A stretch of 64,000 nucleotides of DNA from Panacagrimonas sp041603235 (GCA_041603235.1 JBFIES010000001.1:558001-622000), one strand, 5' to 3'; counted from the stretch's first letter, positions 1 to 9,222 are shown. A program made the numbers and translations. Notes: generated by a model from the sequence alone, not told the origin.

Positions 1-575
1 CTGACCATGGCGGGCAATGGGCCTCGGTTGAGATGTACCTTCTGCTCGGTGTCATACCAGCATTCAGTCATACCCAGGGTCAGAATCAGTACCTCGCTGC
101 CTGGCAGATCTGCATATATCTGATCAATCTCCCGCCGGCGCTCGACCGCCCTAGACCGGGTAACTGCAGATCCTCCGGCAAGTAGCAGGTCAATGCAGTC
201 ATCATCAGACCCGGCAAGCGCGCAATCCAAGTCAGCAATGTTCTGGCCGTTTGCGGCCCAGAGCAGCCGCTGTGACATGGCCGCAGGATTGTATTCATTG
301 AGCAAACCATTGGGCCTGAATTTCCATTCCGTCTTTGGCGCCTTGAATCGCATGGCCGGCAGTTCAAAGTCACTAGCCAGAACTTCTTCCACATTGCGTG
401 CAAAACAAGACCCAAGCGTGAACACCCGCCCCCCCCTGGACAGCTGAAAACTCGGATTCAGCGACGGGAACAGTAAGCCACCCCGTGAGCGCTGCTGATC
501 CTGAACACCGGGATAGCGATGCATGGGTTTGATCCGACATGCATTCTGCAGAGCCTTGTCGCCTTCAATTTTCAA
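1..575 (-). CDS. GSCFA-domain protein, 3' end cut by window edge
   Basis: I translated this frame by hand; it is open to the window edge, so only the first 191 residues are seen. It contains the family signature FTLGSCFARNVEEVL at about residues 47-61, and LILTLGMTECWYD near the edge, the second conserved block of GSCFA proteins. GSCFA proteins are a poorly characterised family related to SGNH-type esterases. The start is TTG at 575: an AGGAG sits 7 bases upstream and a TGA lies in frame just before it. It is the last gene of a minus-strand run after a sulfotransferase, so a role in decorating surface glycans is plausible but inferred. Confidence 0.8.
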   Translation of the reverse strand, partial: MKIEGDKALQNACRIKPMHRYPGVQDQQRSRGGLLFPSLNPSFQLSRGGRVFTLGSCFARNVEEVLASDFELPAMRFKAPKTEWKFRPNGLLNEYNPAAMSQRLLWAANGQNIADLDCALAGSDDDCIDLLLAGGSAVTRSRAVERRREIDQIYADLPGSEVLILTLGMTECWYDTEQKVHLNRGPLPAMV

Positions 576-640
576 CTGCAATCTCCTGATTCAATTCGGG
601 ACCACACATAACCGTTACAGCAGGCGTCAAACTCTCGTTT

Positions 641-1426
641 TCACAGCGCTTGTAGAGCCAAGCGGTTGTTGACGCGCTCCCATAGCACCATGTCGGCCAG
701 ATTGGCATTGCAGACATCGCTGTATAGAGAAACGCCCAATTCCTCCCGAATGCTGGAGAGTCGTTCCAAGAGAGTGCCGTTCCGTTTACCAACATTTGCC
801 TTTACAACGGGCAATTTGATGTCCGGCAAATATTCTCGGGCAATTCGCTCGAGCCAGGACATCGATTCTTCGTAGCGCTCTACCAAGCCAACGAAGCGAA
901 AAGAGTCCACGGCATCCAAAGCTTTTTCAATTTCGGGGAGTTCGCTCCGCCTTGATGCATGAGAGATGCGAAAAGTCTGGAAATTCCTGAAATTCCGACC
1001 CTTACTCTTGTGAATGAAATGCTCAACATAGGCCCTGAAGTCCATCTCTTTTGCGAGCCGTGCGCCAAGGGTTTGCGCGTCCTGCTGCCGTTCGAACTCA
1101 TACGCTGACTTGATTCGATCAATAGGGTGGCGCACGAAAACGATAGGAACTGCATGCAGCTCTTTCAGCGTCCACGGCGCAATCCGGGCCGTGTGCGAAG
1201 AGACGGCTTTCAATTCCGGGCGCTGCAGCAGACGACTCATGAATGCCTCCGGCGAAAGCAACTGGTCGCCAGATTCTGCTTCAAATGAGGCCCACTGATC
1301 ACCGAACAATTGCTTCAGCGCACGATCTACTGATGTGCCGGCATTCTTGAACAAGTGATAGTGAACGAACAGAAACTTCTCACCCGCACCGCTAGCCTGC
1401 AGCTCCTTGTCAAACGTGTTTGTCAT
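641..1426 (-). CDS. Sulfotransferase family protein (Sulfotransfer_2-like)
   Basis: This 261-residue protein has the two PAPS-binding signatures of the family: a 5'-phosphosulfate loop HLFKNAGTS at residues 24-32 and a 3'-phosphate block PIVFVRHPIDRIKSAYEF at about 93-110. Such enzymes move a sulfuryl group from PAPS to a carbohydrate or other hydroxyl acceptor. The start codon overlaps the stop of the upstream glycosyltransferase by four bases (ATGA), so the two are probably translationally coupled and act on the same glycan. No signal peptide is visible, which fits a cytoplasmic enzyme. The acceptor cannot be read from the sequence. Confidence 0.82.
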   Translation of the reverse strand: MTNTFDKELQASGAGEKFLFVHYHLFKNAGTSVDRALKQLFGDQWASFEAESGDQLLSPEAFMSRLLQRPELKAVSSHTARIAPWTLKELHAVPIVFVRHPIDRIKSAYEFERQQDAQTLGARLAKEMDFRAYVEHFIHKSKGRNFRNFQTFRISHASRRSELPEIEKALDAVDSFRFVGLVERYEESMSWLERIAREYLPDIKLPVVKANVGKRNGTLLERLSSIREELGVSLYSDVCNANLADMVLWERVNNRLALQAL

Positions 1427-4179
1427 GTCTGCGATGCAGTCCTTGCATACAAGGTTGCAAACTCAGGGTCACTATGGATGCCCACTTTCTCGAGAGCTTC
1501 CTTCATGAGTTCCTGGCCTGCGGTAAAAGAGTACTGATCTCTTGCGAAGATCAATGCCGCCTTCGACATGGCTCCCCAACGTTCTTCGTCTGAATAGATG
1601 GACTCGATATGCGATGCCCATTGTGCGGGCGTTTTGGCGATCAAGGCTTCAACACCGTTCCGGATTCCGGTCCCCTCGGCCGCCACGGGCGAAAGCACAC
1701 TCGGCAAGCCGTTGGCGAGTGCGCCAATCACTTTTCCTTTGATGCCGGCTCCGCTCAGCAAACTCGCAATCAAGACGCGACAGGTGTCATACACTTCTGC
1801 CACATCTTCAACGAAGCCCTTTATCACGACGTCATCACCCGCAAGTGCCTCCACCTCAGGGGGAATGTTGCTTCCGTAAATCAGGAAGCGAATACCCGAT
1901 ACTCGCTTTCGCAGAACTGGCATCACTTCCGACACGAAATAGCAAACCGCCTCGACATTTGGCGGATGCCCAAATCCACCCAAGTACGCAACATCACACC
2001 GCTCTGAAAAAGAGGGCACTTCCTCTCGCGGATCAACCACCCAGGGACACTTGGCCACCTGGCTCGAGTTTAGGTTGTGACTCATGATTACCGCGTGCTC
2101 GACTTCGTTATAGGACAGCACCAAATCAACCTGCCGCATCACTGCCAGTTCGCTTTCACGCGTGTCAGTGGCGTTCTTCATGGCCTGCCTGTCATCGGCA
2201 GCTATTGCGGCTCGCATCTCCCTGAGAAAATGAAGGTCGGCGTTATTGAAAACAATCTTCGCCTGCGGCGCATATTTCTTGATGTGTGGTACGACGCGTG
2301 ACGCTACCGAGTAGCGCGTAACGTAAACCACATCAAACTCTTGGCCCCTGCGTTCCAGAACGTCTTGCAGCCAAGAAAAATACGGACCGTACAGGCACTC
2401 AACACCCATGCGTTGCAGCGCCTGCGTGCTCTCTCCAAAGTGCGTCAAAGACTCAACAGCAAACGTAACCTTGAACCCAAGGCTCTGCAGCAGTCGGATT
2501 TCCTGCACGGCCGCGTAACTGCCTGCGTCCTTATCAGGCGTGGGAACCTGATGATCGAGCATGAGAACGCGCTTGAATACGTTTCGATCCTTGGCAATAT
2601 CTGGCTCGCGCCCTTGAATGCCATTCTGGCGATATTCCTTCGCCCACCGCGATCGAAACTTGGGCTCGTTGATTTTCTGATATTTCTTGATACCTGAGCC
2701 GGTATCAGTGCCACTGCTGACACCTTCATAATGAATGACCTGAGACAGCGCGGCAAACACAGTCTTGCGACCGGCCTTGCGTACCCGAAAGGCCAAATCG
2801 GTGTCTTCATAATAGGCCGGAACAAACTCTTCGTCGAAGCCTCCCAAGGCGACCCAGAGATCGCGCGGAACCATGATCGAGGCTCCGGAAATGTAATCAA
2901 CCTGTCTCGTGTAGGAATAGCGCGGATCCGACGGATTGCCGTTTCGACCGTAATTCCATGGCGCTCCGTTTCCCCAGACGATACCTCCGGCTTCCTGCAG
3001 GCGCCCATCTGGATACAGCAGCTTTGAACCTGTCAGACCAACCCCGTCAAAATTTTCGAATGGCCAGACCAGTTCATCGATCCAGCGGTCACTGACCTCG
3101 ACATCATTGTTCAGCAACACGATGTATTTACCCTTTGCCCGTCCGGCTCCATCATTGCAGCTGCGAATAAAGCCCTGCGCCTCATCGTGTCGGACGAGCG
3201 TTACACCCTTGAGAATCTGGCCGGCACCAAGGGTTTCATCAGTCGATCCATCATCTACCAGGATCACTTCAAAACTGCTCTTATTATTGGCGAGCAAGAG
3301 CGAGGCCAGCGCGTTGTAGGTCACCGAAAACTTGTTATGGACCGGCATCACCACCGAAACATCCGGAGACTCAACCACTGGAAATTCCAGGTCGTCAAAA
3401 TTTGCAGATTTCCCCGCGAATCCTCGCGTCACCTGTTCATGTGCGGCAACCAAGCGCTTCAAGGTGCTTGCCAATGCATCCGTCTTGCTCAGGGACATGG
3501 CCTTTTTCAGGCCATTGCGCAGGGATTCGTATCGGAATCCTGCGAGACCACTGATTGTTCCAGCGCCAGCCGCAACACTTGAGGAAAAAGGCACAGTTCC
3601 AGTCCGCTTGAGGGACGGCACCACCGCCGCAATCTCGCCAAGTCTGCAAACCGGATCTGCAACGCGTACCGAGAAGGTGTGTGGCATTCCGTCCAACACA
3701 TCTGATGGCAACGGCAAAGTCACCGCCCCGTCCCCGGCGGGAACTTCCAGACGCTCAAGAATCTTGCGAGTGCCTTCCCATACTTCATATCGAACGGGTC
3801 CAACACCGACACCTCGATTTTCAAGCTTCAGCACAATGGAAGTGCCTTGCAAATCGATGCTCTCGCAGCGCTGTGGAGCACTGGACTGAAACGCAATGTC
3901 GGAAGGTTTGAGCTGGACTTTGCCTTCTACAACGACATTCAGAATATGCTCTTTCCCGTCAAACAGGCTTTCTGGAAGCGGTATCTGGAATCCGTAGGCA
4001 CCGTCACCAATTCCGGCTTGCTGCAGGTCTGGTCGAAAGGCGTCAGCTTGCGCGCGAACCAGCACGTCCTTGCCGTCCAACAGTTCGATCATCAGGCGCT
4101 TCTCAGACTGCGCCGCATCTTGCGTCCAGCCGCTGGCCTTGATGCCGTCTATTCCATCGAAATGACCGCGAATACTCAT
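1423..4179 (-). CDS. Bifunctional GT2-GT4 glycosyltransferase
   Basis: A 918-residue protein with three parts. Residues 1 to about 190 form an accessory all-beta region of the type often fused to bacterial glycosyltransferases (GHFDGIDGIKASGWTQD at the start). Residues about 273-520 are a GT2 (GT-A) domain: VSVVMPVHNKFSVTYNALAS, then VDDGSTD at 308-314 and LLNNDVE, the DXD-like metal site, at 356-362. Residues about 535-900 are a GT4 (GT-B) domain beginning RVLMLDHQVPTPDKDAGSY. Two catalytic domains suggest that it adds two sugars in succession to a surface polysaccharide. It overlaps the downstream sulfotransferase by ATGA. Confidence 0.85.
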   Translation of the reverse strand: MSIRGHFDGIDGIKASGWTQDAAQSEKRLMIELLDGKDVLVRAQADAFRPDLQQAGIGDGAYGFQIPLPESLFDGKEHILNVVVEGKVQLKPSDIAFQSSAPQRCESIDLQGTSIVLKLENRGVGVGPVRYEVWEGTRKILERLEVPAGDGAVTLPLPSDVLDGMPHTFSVRVADPVCRLGEIAAVVPSLKRTGTVPFSSSVAAGAGTISGLAGFRYESLRNGLKKAMSLSKTDALASTLKRLVAAHEQVTRGFAGKSANFDDLEFPVVESPDVSVVMPVHNKFSVTYNALASLLLANNKSSFEVILVDDGSTDETLGAGQILKGVTLVRHDEAQGFIRSCNDGAGRAKGKYIVLLNNDVEVSDRWIDELVWPFENFDGVGLTGSKLLYPDGRLQEAGGIVWGNGAPWNYGRNGNPSDPRYSYTRQVDYISGASIMVPRDLWVALGGFDEEFVPAYYEDTDLAFRVRKAGRKTVFAALSQVIHYEGVSSGTDTGSGIKKYQKINEPKFRSRWAKEYRQNGIQGREPDIAKDRNVFKRVLMLDHQVPTPDKDAGSYAAVQEIRLLQSLGFKVTFAVESLTHFGESTQALQRMGVECLYGPYFSWLQDVLERRGQEFDVVYVTRYSVASRVVPHIKKYAPQAKIVFNNADLHFLREMRAAIAADDRQAMKNATDTRESELAVMRQVDLVLSYNEVEHAVIMSHNLNSSQVAKCPWVVDPREEVPSFSERCDVAYLGGFGHPPNVEAVCYFVSEVMPVLRKRVSGIRFLIYGSNIPPEVEALAGDDVVIKGFVEDVAEVYDTCRVLIASLLSGAGIKGKVIGALANGLPSVLSPVAAEGTGIRNGVEALIAKTPAQWASHIESIYSDEERWGAMSKAALIFARDQYSFTAGQELMKEALEKVGIHSDPEFATLYARTASQT

Positions 4180-4336
4180 GATTAGGTGCCTAGCCTCAAA
4201 TATTGGTGTTGGGTTTCATGCCGTGGCAGTGCATCTGTCTGGCCTACCGTCGGTACATTTGGCAAATAAGTTTAACCCGCGCAGACAAAGCCAAGCGCGT
4301 CGCTACCCGGTACTGGCTTCCCGCAACAAGCCCGCG

Positions 4337-5317
4337 TCAGGCGCAATAGCGCTGATGCTGATGCCAGTTCCATGCGTCTTCCAGAATCACTTGCAGGGAA
4401 GAACGAACTGGTTTCCAGCCGAGTTTGCGCGCGGCGAGTTGATGGCTGGCGACCAGGATAGGCGGGTCACCGGCTCTGGGCGGCGCGTCTACCGCTTCAA
4501 GGTCGCGCCCGGTCAGCGCCTCCACAGCCTCAACTACTTCGCGGACGCTAAAGCCCTGCCCATTACCCAGATTGAAAACCTGATGACCTGGTTCGCGCCC
4601 GAGCAGGTCGAGGGCACGAATATGAGCATCCACCAGATCCAGTACGTGGACATAGTCGCGTACACAGGTACCGTCCGGGGTCGGATGCGCAGTGCCGAAA
4701 ATCTGCATCTGCATCGCCTCGCCTCTGGCCCGGCGCAGAAGCCGGGGGATCAGATGTGTTTCGGGTTCGTGCGCTTCTCCGATACGTCCTTGCGGGTCTG
4801 CGCCTGCGGCATTGAAGTAACGCAAGGCAATGGAGCGAAGGCCGTAGCTGTGGGCAGCATCGCGCAGAATCCACTCGATCATGAGCTTGGAGCGACCGTA
4901 GGGATTGGTCGGCTGCTGAGGATGATCTTCGGTGATGGGGGTGCTCGATGGCTCACCAAAAACAGCTGCGGTGGATGAGAACACCAGCTTGTCGACGTCA
5001 TGCGCGCGCATGGCCTCGAGCAGGTTCAAGGTGCCGGCCACATTGGCCTGGTAATAGGGATAGGGCTGAGCTACCGACTCCCCAACCAGAGAGCGCGCAC
5101 CGAAATGCATTACCGCATCGGGCTGCACAGCGGCGATGGCAGCAGATATTGACGCAGGGTCAAGAATCGAGCCTTCAATCAGCTCTCCCCATTGCACAGC
5201 CTGCCGATATCCGGTGGAAAGATCATCGAACACCGTGACGCCATGACCTGCTTCGTGAAGTGCCAGGCAAGCGTGAGCGCCAACGTATCCGGCCCCACCG
5301 ACTACAAATACTTTCAT
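4337..5317 (-). CDS. galE: UDP-glucose 4-epimerase
   Basis: GalE interconverts UDP-glucose and UDP-galactose with bound NAD. The 326-residue length is normal. The Rossmann fingerprint GGAGYVG lies at residues 7-13, the catalytic Ser/Thr block FSSTAAVFGEP at 113-123, and the YxxxK pair at Y140/K144 (NPYGRSK). The gene lies 157 bases upstream of the glycosyltransferase on the same strand, so it may supply UDP-galactose for the glycan made by the downstream genes. A close relative acting on another UDP-sugar cannot be excluded from sequence alone. Confidence 0.9.
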   Translation of the reverse strand: MKVFVVGGAGYVGAHACLALHEAGHGVTVFDDLSTGYRQAVQWGELIEGSILDPASISAAIAAVQPDAVMHFGARSLVGESVAQPYPYYQANVAGTLNLLEAMRAHDVDKLVFSSTAAVFGEPSSTPITEDHPQQPTNPYGRSKLMIEWILRDAAHSYGLRSIALRYFNAAGADPQGRIGEAHEPETHLIPRLLRRARGEAMQMQIFGTAHPTPDGTCVRDYVHVLDLVDAHIRALDLLGREPGHQVFNLGNGQGFSVREVVEAVEALTGRDLEAVDAPPRAGDPPILVASHQLAARKLGWKPVRSSLQVILEDAWNWHQHQRYCA

Positions 5318-5414
5318 GTTTTATGAGGCTTCAGGTCCGAACGCTGACGGCAATTCTAATGCCAGACGCACCCTTATGAACCATGCAGGCTTCGTGTCTG
5401 CATTTGAAACACGC

Positions 5415-5442
5415 AAAAAACAGGGCGCCCGAAGGCGCCCTG
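5415..5442 (-). terminator. Rho-independent terminator of groESL
   Basis: On the minus strand a 9-bp perfect stem CAGGGCGCC / GGCGCCCTG with a TTCG tetraloop (5421-5442) is followed by six T (5420-5415). It sits about 55 bases after the groEL stop and before galE, so it insulates galE from chaperonin transcription. Confidence 0.9.
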
Positions 5443-5496
5443 CTCTCTACTGCTTTGCTGTTGCGTGGTGGGCACGCAAAGCGGGATGAGGCCGGA

Positions 5497-7161
5497 TCAG
5501 AATCCGCCCATGCCGCCCATGCCGCCCATACCACCCATGCCGCCCATGTCGCCACCACCCATCGGAGGTCCACCGGCATCCTTCTCAGGACGCTCGGCAA
5601 TCATGGCTTCGGTGGTCAGCAACAGACCGGCAACCGAGGCGGAGTTCTGCAGGGCCATGCGGGTGACCTTGGTCGGATCGATGATGCCGAACTCGATCAT
5701 GTCGCCATAGGTGCCCTTGGCAGCGTTGTAACCGAAGGAACCCTTGCCCTCAGCAACCTTGGCCAGAACCACACTCGGCTCGTCACCGGAGTTCTTGACG
5801 ATCTGACGCAGCGGCTCCTGAATGGCGCGCTTAAGGATGTTGATGCCGACCTGCTGGTCTGCATTGGCGCCCTTGAGCTTGTCGAGCACGGCACAGGCGC
5901 GAACCAGTGCCACGCCGCCGCCAGCCACGATGCCTTCTTCGACGGCTGCACGAGTGGCGTGCAGGGCGTCTTCGACGCGGGCCTTCTTTTCCTTCATTTC
6001 GACTTCGGTCGCAGCACCGACCTTGATCACTGCAACACCACCAGCCAGCTTGGCCAGACGCTCGTGCAGCTTTTCCTTGTCGTAGTCGCTGGTCGCAACG
6101 TCGATCTGCGTACGGATTTCCTTGACGCGCTCTTCGATCTTGGTCTTGTCACCGGCACCGTCAACGATGGTGGTGTTTTCCTTGTCGATCTGCACGGTCT
6201 TGGCGGTACCGAGGTCGGTCGGCTCAACCTTCTCCAGGCTCAGACCCACGTCATCGGCAATCAGCGTGCCGCCGGTGAGAATGGCGATGTCCTTGAGCAT
6301 TTCCTTGCGGCGATCGCCAAAGCCAGGAGCCTTGACTGCAGCAACCTTGAGCACGCCGCGCAGATTGTTGACCACGAGGGTGGCCAGCGCTTCGCCTTCA
6401 ACGTCTTCAGCAATGATCAGCAGCGGACGACCCTGCTTGGCCACATTTTCCAGCACCGGAAGCAGTTCGCGGATGTTGCCGATCTTCTTCTCAGTGATGA
6501 GGATCATCGGGTCTTCCAGCTCAACCGTCTGGCTCTGCTGGTTGTTGATGAAGTACGGGGAGAGATAGCCGCGATCAAACTGCATGCCCTCGACCACGTC
6601 GAGCTCGTTCTCAAGGCCCTTGCCTTCTTCAACGGTGATGACGCCTTCCTTGCCAACCTTGTCCATCGCGTCAGCAATGATGTCGCCCACGGCGCTGTCA
6701 GCATTGGCGGAAACAGTACCGACCTGCGCAACTGCATTGCGGTCCTTGCAAGGCACGGAGATCTTCTTGAGCTCGGCAGCGACGGCGGCAGCGGCCTGGT
6801 CGATACCACGCTTGATGTCCATGGGATCAACGCCGGAGGTCACTGCCTTGAGGCCTTCGTTGACGATGGCCTGGGCCAGCACGGTGGCGGTGGTGGTGCC
6901 GTCGCCTGCTTCGTCTGAAGTCTTGGAAGCCACTTCCTTGACCAGCTGGGCGCCCATGTTTTCGAACTTGTCTTTCAGCTCAATTTCCTTGGCAACCGAA
7001 ACACCGTCCTTGGTGACGGTCGGTGCGCCAAAGCTCTTGTCGAGCACAACGTTACGGCCCTTGGGGCCCAGGGTGACCTTGACCGCATTGGCCAGGGTGT
7101 TCACACCGTTGACCATGCGCGAACGCGCGTCGTCACCAAACTTTACGTCTTTTGAAGCCAT
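5497..7161 (-). CDS. groL: Chaperonin GroEL (Hsp60)
   Basis: The protein forms the double-ring ATP-dependent folding chamber closed by GroES. It starts MASKDVKFGDDARSRM and carries the expected blocks: LGPKGRNVVLDKSFGAP, the ATP-site segment DGTTTATVLAQ, and a C-terminal Gly-Gly-Met tail (MGGMGGMGGMGGMGG), which projects into the cavity. At 554 residues it is slightly longer than E. coli GroEL (548) because of this tail. It follows groES by 49 bases as one operon and is the only copy in the window. Regulation is through the shared CIRCE-like operator and promoter upstream of groES. Confidence 0.98.
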   Translation of the reverse strand: MASKDVKFGDDARSRMVNGVNTLANAVKVTLGPKGRNVVLDKSFGAPTVTKDGVSVAKEIELKDKFENMGAQLVKEVASKTSDEAGDGTTTATVLAQAIVNEGLKAVTSGVDPMDIKRGIDQAAAAVAAELKKISVPCKDRNAVAQVGTVSANADSAVGDIIADAMDKVGKEGVITVEEGKGLENELDVVEGMQFDRGYLSPYFINNQQSQTVELEDPMILITEKKIGNIRELLPVLENVAKQGRPLLIIAEDVEGEALATLVVNNLRGVLKVAAVKAPGFGDRRKEMLKDIAILTGGTLIADDVGLSLEKVEPTDLGTAKTVQIDKENTTIVDGAGDKTKIEERVKEIRTQIDVATSDYDKEKLHERLAKLAGGVAVIKVGAATEVEMKEKKARVEDALHATRAAVEEGIVAGGGVALVRACAVLDKLKGANADQQVGINILKRAIQEPLRQIVKNSGDEPSVVLAKVAEGKGSFGYNAAKGTYGDMIEFGIIDPTKVTRMALQNSASVAGLLLTTEAMIAERPEKDAGGPPMGGGDMGGMGGMGGMGGMGGF

Positions 7162-7210
7162 GATTAATTATCCTCTTGAATTCGTTATGGATTGAGAGAC
7201 GGGCGTCTAC

Positions 7211-7498
7211 TTAGGCAACCACTGCCATGATGTCGTCTTCGCGCAGGACAACCAGATCCTGACCGTCAACCTTGACCTCGGTGCCGGAATACTTGCCGAT
7301 GAGCACCTTGTCGCCAGCCTTCACGTCGAGGGCGTGAACTTTGCCGTCGTCGGAACGCTTGCCGGGTCCAACCGAGACCACTTCAGCGGTCAAAGGCTTC
7401 TCGGCAGCCGAGTCGGGGATGAGAATACCGCTGGCGGTTTTCTTTTCTTCTTCGAGACGCTTGACGATCACGCGATCGTGCAGGGGACGCAGAGCCAT
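7211..7498 (-). CDS. groS: Co-chaperonin GroES (Hsp10)
   Basis: GroES caps the GroEL ring. The true start is the ATG at 7498 (MALRPLHDRVIVKRLEEEKK), preceded by AGGAG at a spacing of 7; this gives 95 residues, the family norm. A longer reading to 7537 would add 13 unrelated residues and is not supported. The mobile loop (EKKTASGILIPDSAAEKP) and the C-terminal YSGTEVKVDGQDLVVLRE block are typical. It is the first gene of groESL. Confidence 0.97.
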   Translation of the reverse strand: MALRPLHDRVIVKRLEEEKKTASGILIPDSAAEKPLTAEVVSVGPGKRSDDGKVHALDVKAGDKVLIGKYSGTEVKVDGQDLVVLREDDIMAVVA

Positions 7499-7591
7499 AC
7501 TTTTACTCCTGTTATCAATAACTTGAATTGTTCGCAAAATGCCGGACCAACGCGCGTTCGGGGTCGAGACCTGGCCTCGACCTTCGGCTTG

Positions 7592-7618
7592 TTAGCACTC
7601 TCCTACGAAGGCTGCTAA
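7592..7618 (-). promoter_or_regulatory. CIRCE-like operator of groESL
   Basis: The plus strand reads TTAGCACTC, nine bases, then GGCTGCTAA. This matches the CIRCE inverted repeat TTAGCACTC-N9-GAGTGCTAA at 16 of 18 arm positions. It lies between the predicted -10 and the groES start, which is where the repressor HrcA normally binds. No hrcA gene is in this window. Confidence 0.8.
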
Positions 7619-7647
7619 TCATTGGCGACTCTTGATCGTCTTTCAAG
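7618..7647 (-). promoter_or_regulatory. Predicted groES promoter (sigma-70 / possible sigma-32)
   Basis: On the minus strand TTGAAA (7646-7641) is followed after 17 bases by AATGAT (7623-7618), a fair sigma-70 pair. The same -35 reads CTTGAA in a CCCCTTGAAA context, and CGCCAATGAT follows at about the spacing expected for the heat-shock factor sigma-32, so dual control is possible. The start point would fall inside the CIRCE-like element. Confidence 0.5.
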
Positions 7648-8532
7648 GGGCTGGCTCAAATTAATTTTTGCTGCGCCGCCCGAGCCGGTCGCCTGGCCGT
7701 TACGACTGGCCGCTGCCCGACACTGTGCAGTCAATCAGTCGCGGCCCGAACCGCTCTGTCGCCCATGTCGTCAATGCAAGACCAAAATGGCCGGATCAAG
7801 CGCAGGCATTGATGAAGCAGAGCTCACCGAGGGCCGGACGTGGCCTCCCCCTCTTTCAGGTTCGGCATCCGCCTTCGGCGTGGGCGTGCGTGGGCTTACA
7901 GAACGTCCGCTCGCCAAAGCAGGGACAAACCGGCTTGTCCTCGTTTGTCGAAGGAAGATTCATGTTCAGATGAAGGGCTGCGATCTGAACTTCACGCCTT
8001 GGAATCTGTTACCTGCTCGAACGCCCGGAGTCGGCGATCGAATCGCTTCAATGCGCAGTTCGCGCCCCGCGATTCGGTCCCCTGAAATTTTTTTGTCAGG
8101 ATTTTCCTGACCAACACCAAGCCATGAACGGAATCATCGAATAACTAACGCAAGGAACAGTACTCGATAGCACCGGTCTGCTACACGCCATCAGTGCAGG
8201 ATTGGAACCTGCCCTTTCAGATGCTGCGCACATGTCCGATGAAAAAGCGTTCATCAGCGCTGCACGCTGCACATCATCAACATTCAGAAATTTCGTGCTC
8301 ATAAGCCGCGCTACGTTGAGGGCAATTTTTGACGACCGCGCATTTCACTGAGGCTTTAACAAACCAAATATCGCGTAAATAAGAATCGAAAAAAACTGCT
8401 GTGCATGCTGGAACCATTTGCCAAGGTTCGTCGTTGAGTCATCAAGGGCGCAGGAAGCATTCGAAGATGAAAGAATAATTTCGCATCTATCTGACCCCGT
8501 CATTTTGTAAATACTCTTATTGGAGGAAACTC
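7648..8532. other. Intergenic gap of about 0.9 kb without a supported gene
   Basis: This stretch separates the groESL promoter from the repeat-protein gene. A 162-codon frame exists on the plus strand (7622-8110), but it has no ribosome-binding site, an unnatural composition and no recognisable family. Only the last part, an A/T-rich leader with a strong Shine-Dalgarno just before 8533, has an evident role. I see no tRNA or known RNA fold. Confidence 0.55.
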
Positions 8533-9189
8533 ATGAAGAAAGCACTCGCACTCGCCGCTTGCATGACCGTATTTTCTGGCAACAGCATGGCGCAGGCACT
8601 CCCCGCACTTCCCGTGATCGGATCACTTCCGGTGCTGGGTGCATTGCCCGCGCTGCCTGCGGTCGGCTCGCTCCCGGTCCTGGGTGCTCTACCTGTCATC
8701 GGCGGCGGCAGCGGACTCCCCGCACTGCCAGGTCTGGGTGCATTGCCCGTCCTGGGTGGCGGTGGTCTTCCTGCACTGCCCGGCCTCGGCGCACTGCCCA
8801 TCCTGGGTGGCGGCGGTCTTCCTGCACTGCCTGGTCTGGGCGGCTTGCCGGGCCTCGGCGGCTTGCCGGTCCTTGGCGCGCTTCCAGGTCTGGGCACACT
8901 GCCCGGCACCAGCACCGGTGGCCTTCTTGCGCTTCCGGGCCTGCCCGACACGACGGCTCTGACCGGCAATATTCCCGGCCTCTTGCAGTCACTGACCAGC
9001 GCGGGCAGTGCTGCCGGTCTGACAGGACTCGCTACGCTCCCAGACCTCGGTGAGCTGGGCAACGTGACCGCGATTGTTCCCAACACGCTGAGCACGCTGA
9101 CGGGTATCGCCAGCGGCCCGTTGCCCTTGTCCATCGTTCAGGGGCAGCTGACCCGCGTCAATCGCATCCTGTCCGGCGGCGGCTTGTAA
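8533..9189 (+). CDS. Small secreted Leu-Pro-Gly repeat protein, function unknown
   Basis: The 218-residue product opens with a signal peptide (MKKALALAACMTVFSGNSMA, probably cut after A20). Residues 22 to about 135 are built from short LP-x-LG units. Residues 61-111 contain three near-identical 17-residue repeats of the form GLPALPGLGALPVLGGG, encoded by 51-bp direct repeats. Residues 140-218 are non-repetitive. The GGAGG Shine-Dalgarno is excellent, and a strong terminator follows the stop, so the gene is a self-contained unit. No enzymatic motif is present. It may be a structural or surface-exposed protein; I do not recognise a family. Confidence 0.8.
   Translation: MKKALALAACMTVFSGNSMAQALPALPVIGSLPVLGALPALPAVGSLPVLGALPVIGGGSGLPALPGLGALPVLGGGGLPALPGLGALPILGGGGLPALPGLGGLPGLGGLPVLGALPGLGTLPGTSTGGLLALPGLPDTTALTGNIPGLLQSLTSAGSAAGLTGLATLPDLGELGNVTAIVPNTLSTLTGIASGPLPLSIVQGQLTRVNRILSGGGL
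8713..8865 (+). repeat. Three 51-bp in-frame direct repeats
   Basis: Units at 8713-8763, 8764-8814 and 8815-8865 encode GLPALPGLG followed by ALPVLGGG, ALPILGGG and a diverged third copy. The copies differ mostly at third codon positions, suggesting old duplication with selection on the peptide. Confidence 0.8.
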
Positions 9190-9222
9190 CAGCCCAGCGA
9201 CATCGCTACATCGCGGTAAGAG

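Noticed and set aside
5383..6918. 511-codon plus-strand frame opposite groEL
   Set aside because: It lies antisense to the highly conserved groEL and reflects codon bias on the other strand.
7622..8110. 162-codon plus-strand frame upstream of the repeat protein
   Set aside because: No ribosome-binding site, no recognisable domain, composition typical of GC-rich non-coding sequence, and its start lies inside the groES promoter.
8401..8425. TGGAACCATTTGCC as a sigma-54 promoter
   Set aside because: The GG and GC doublets are two bases too close for a -24/-12 promoter.
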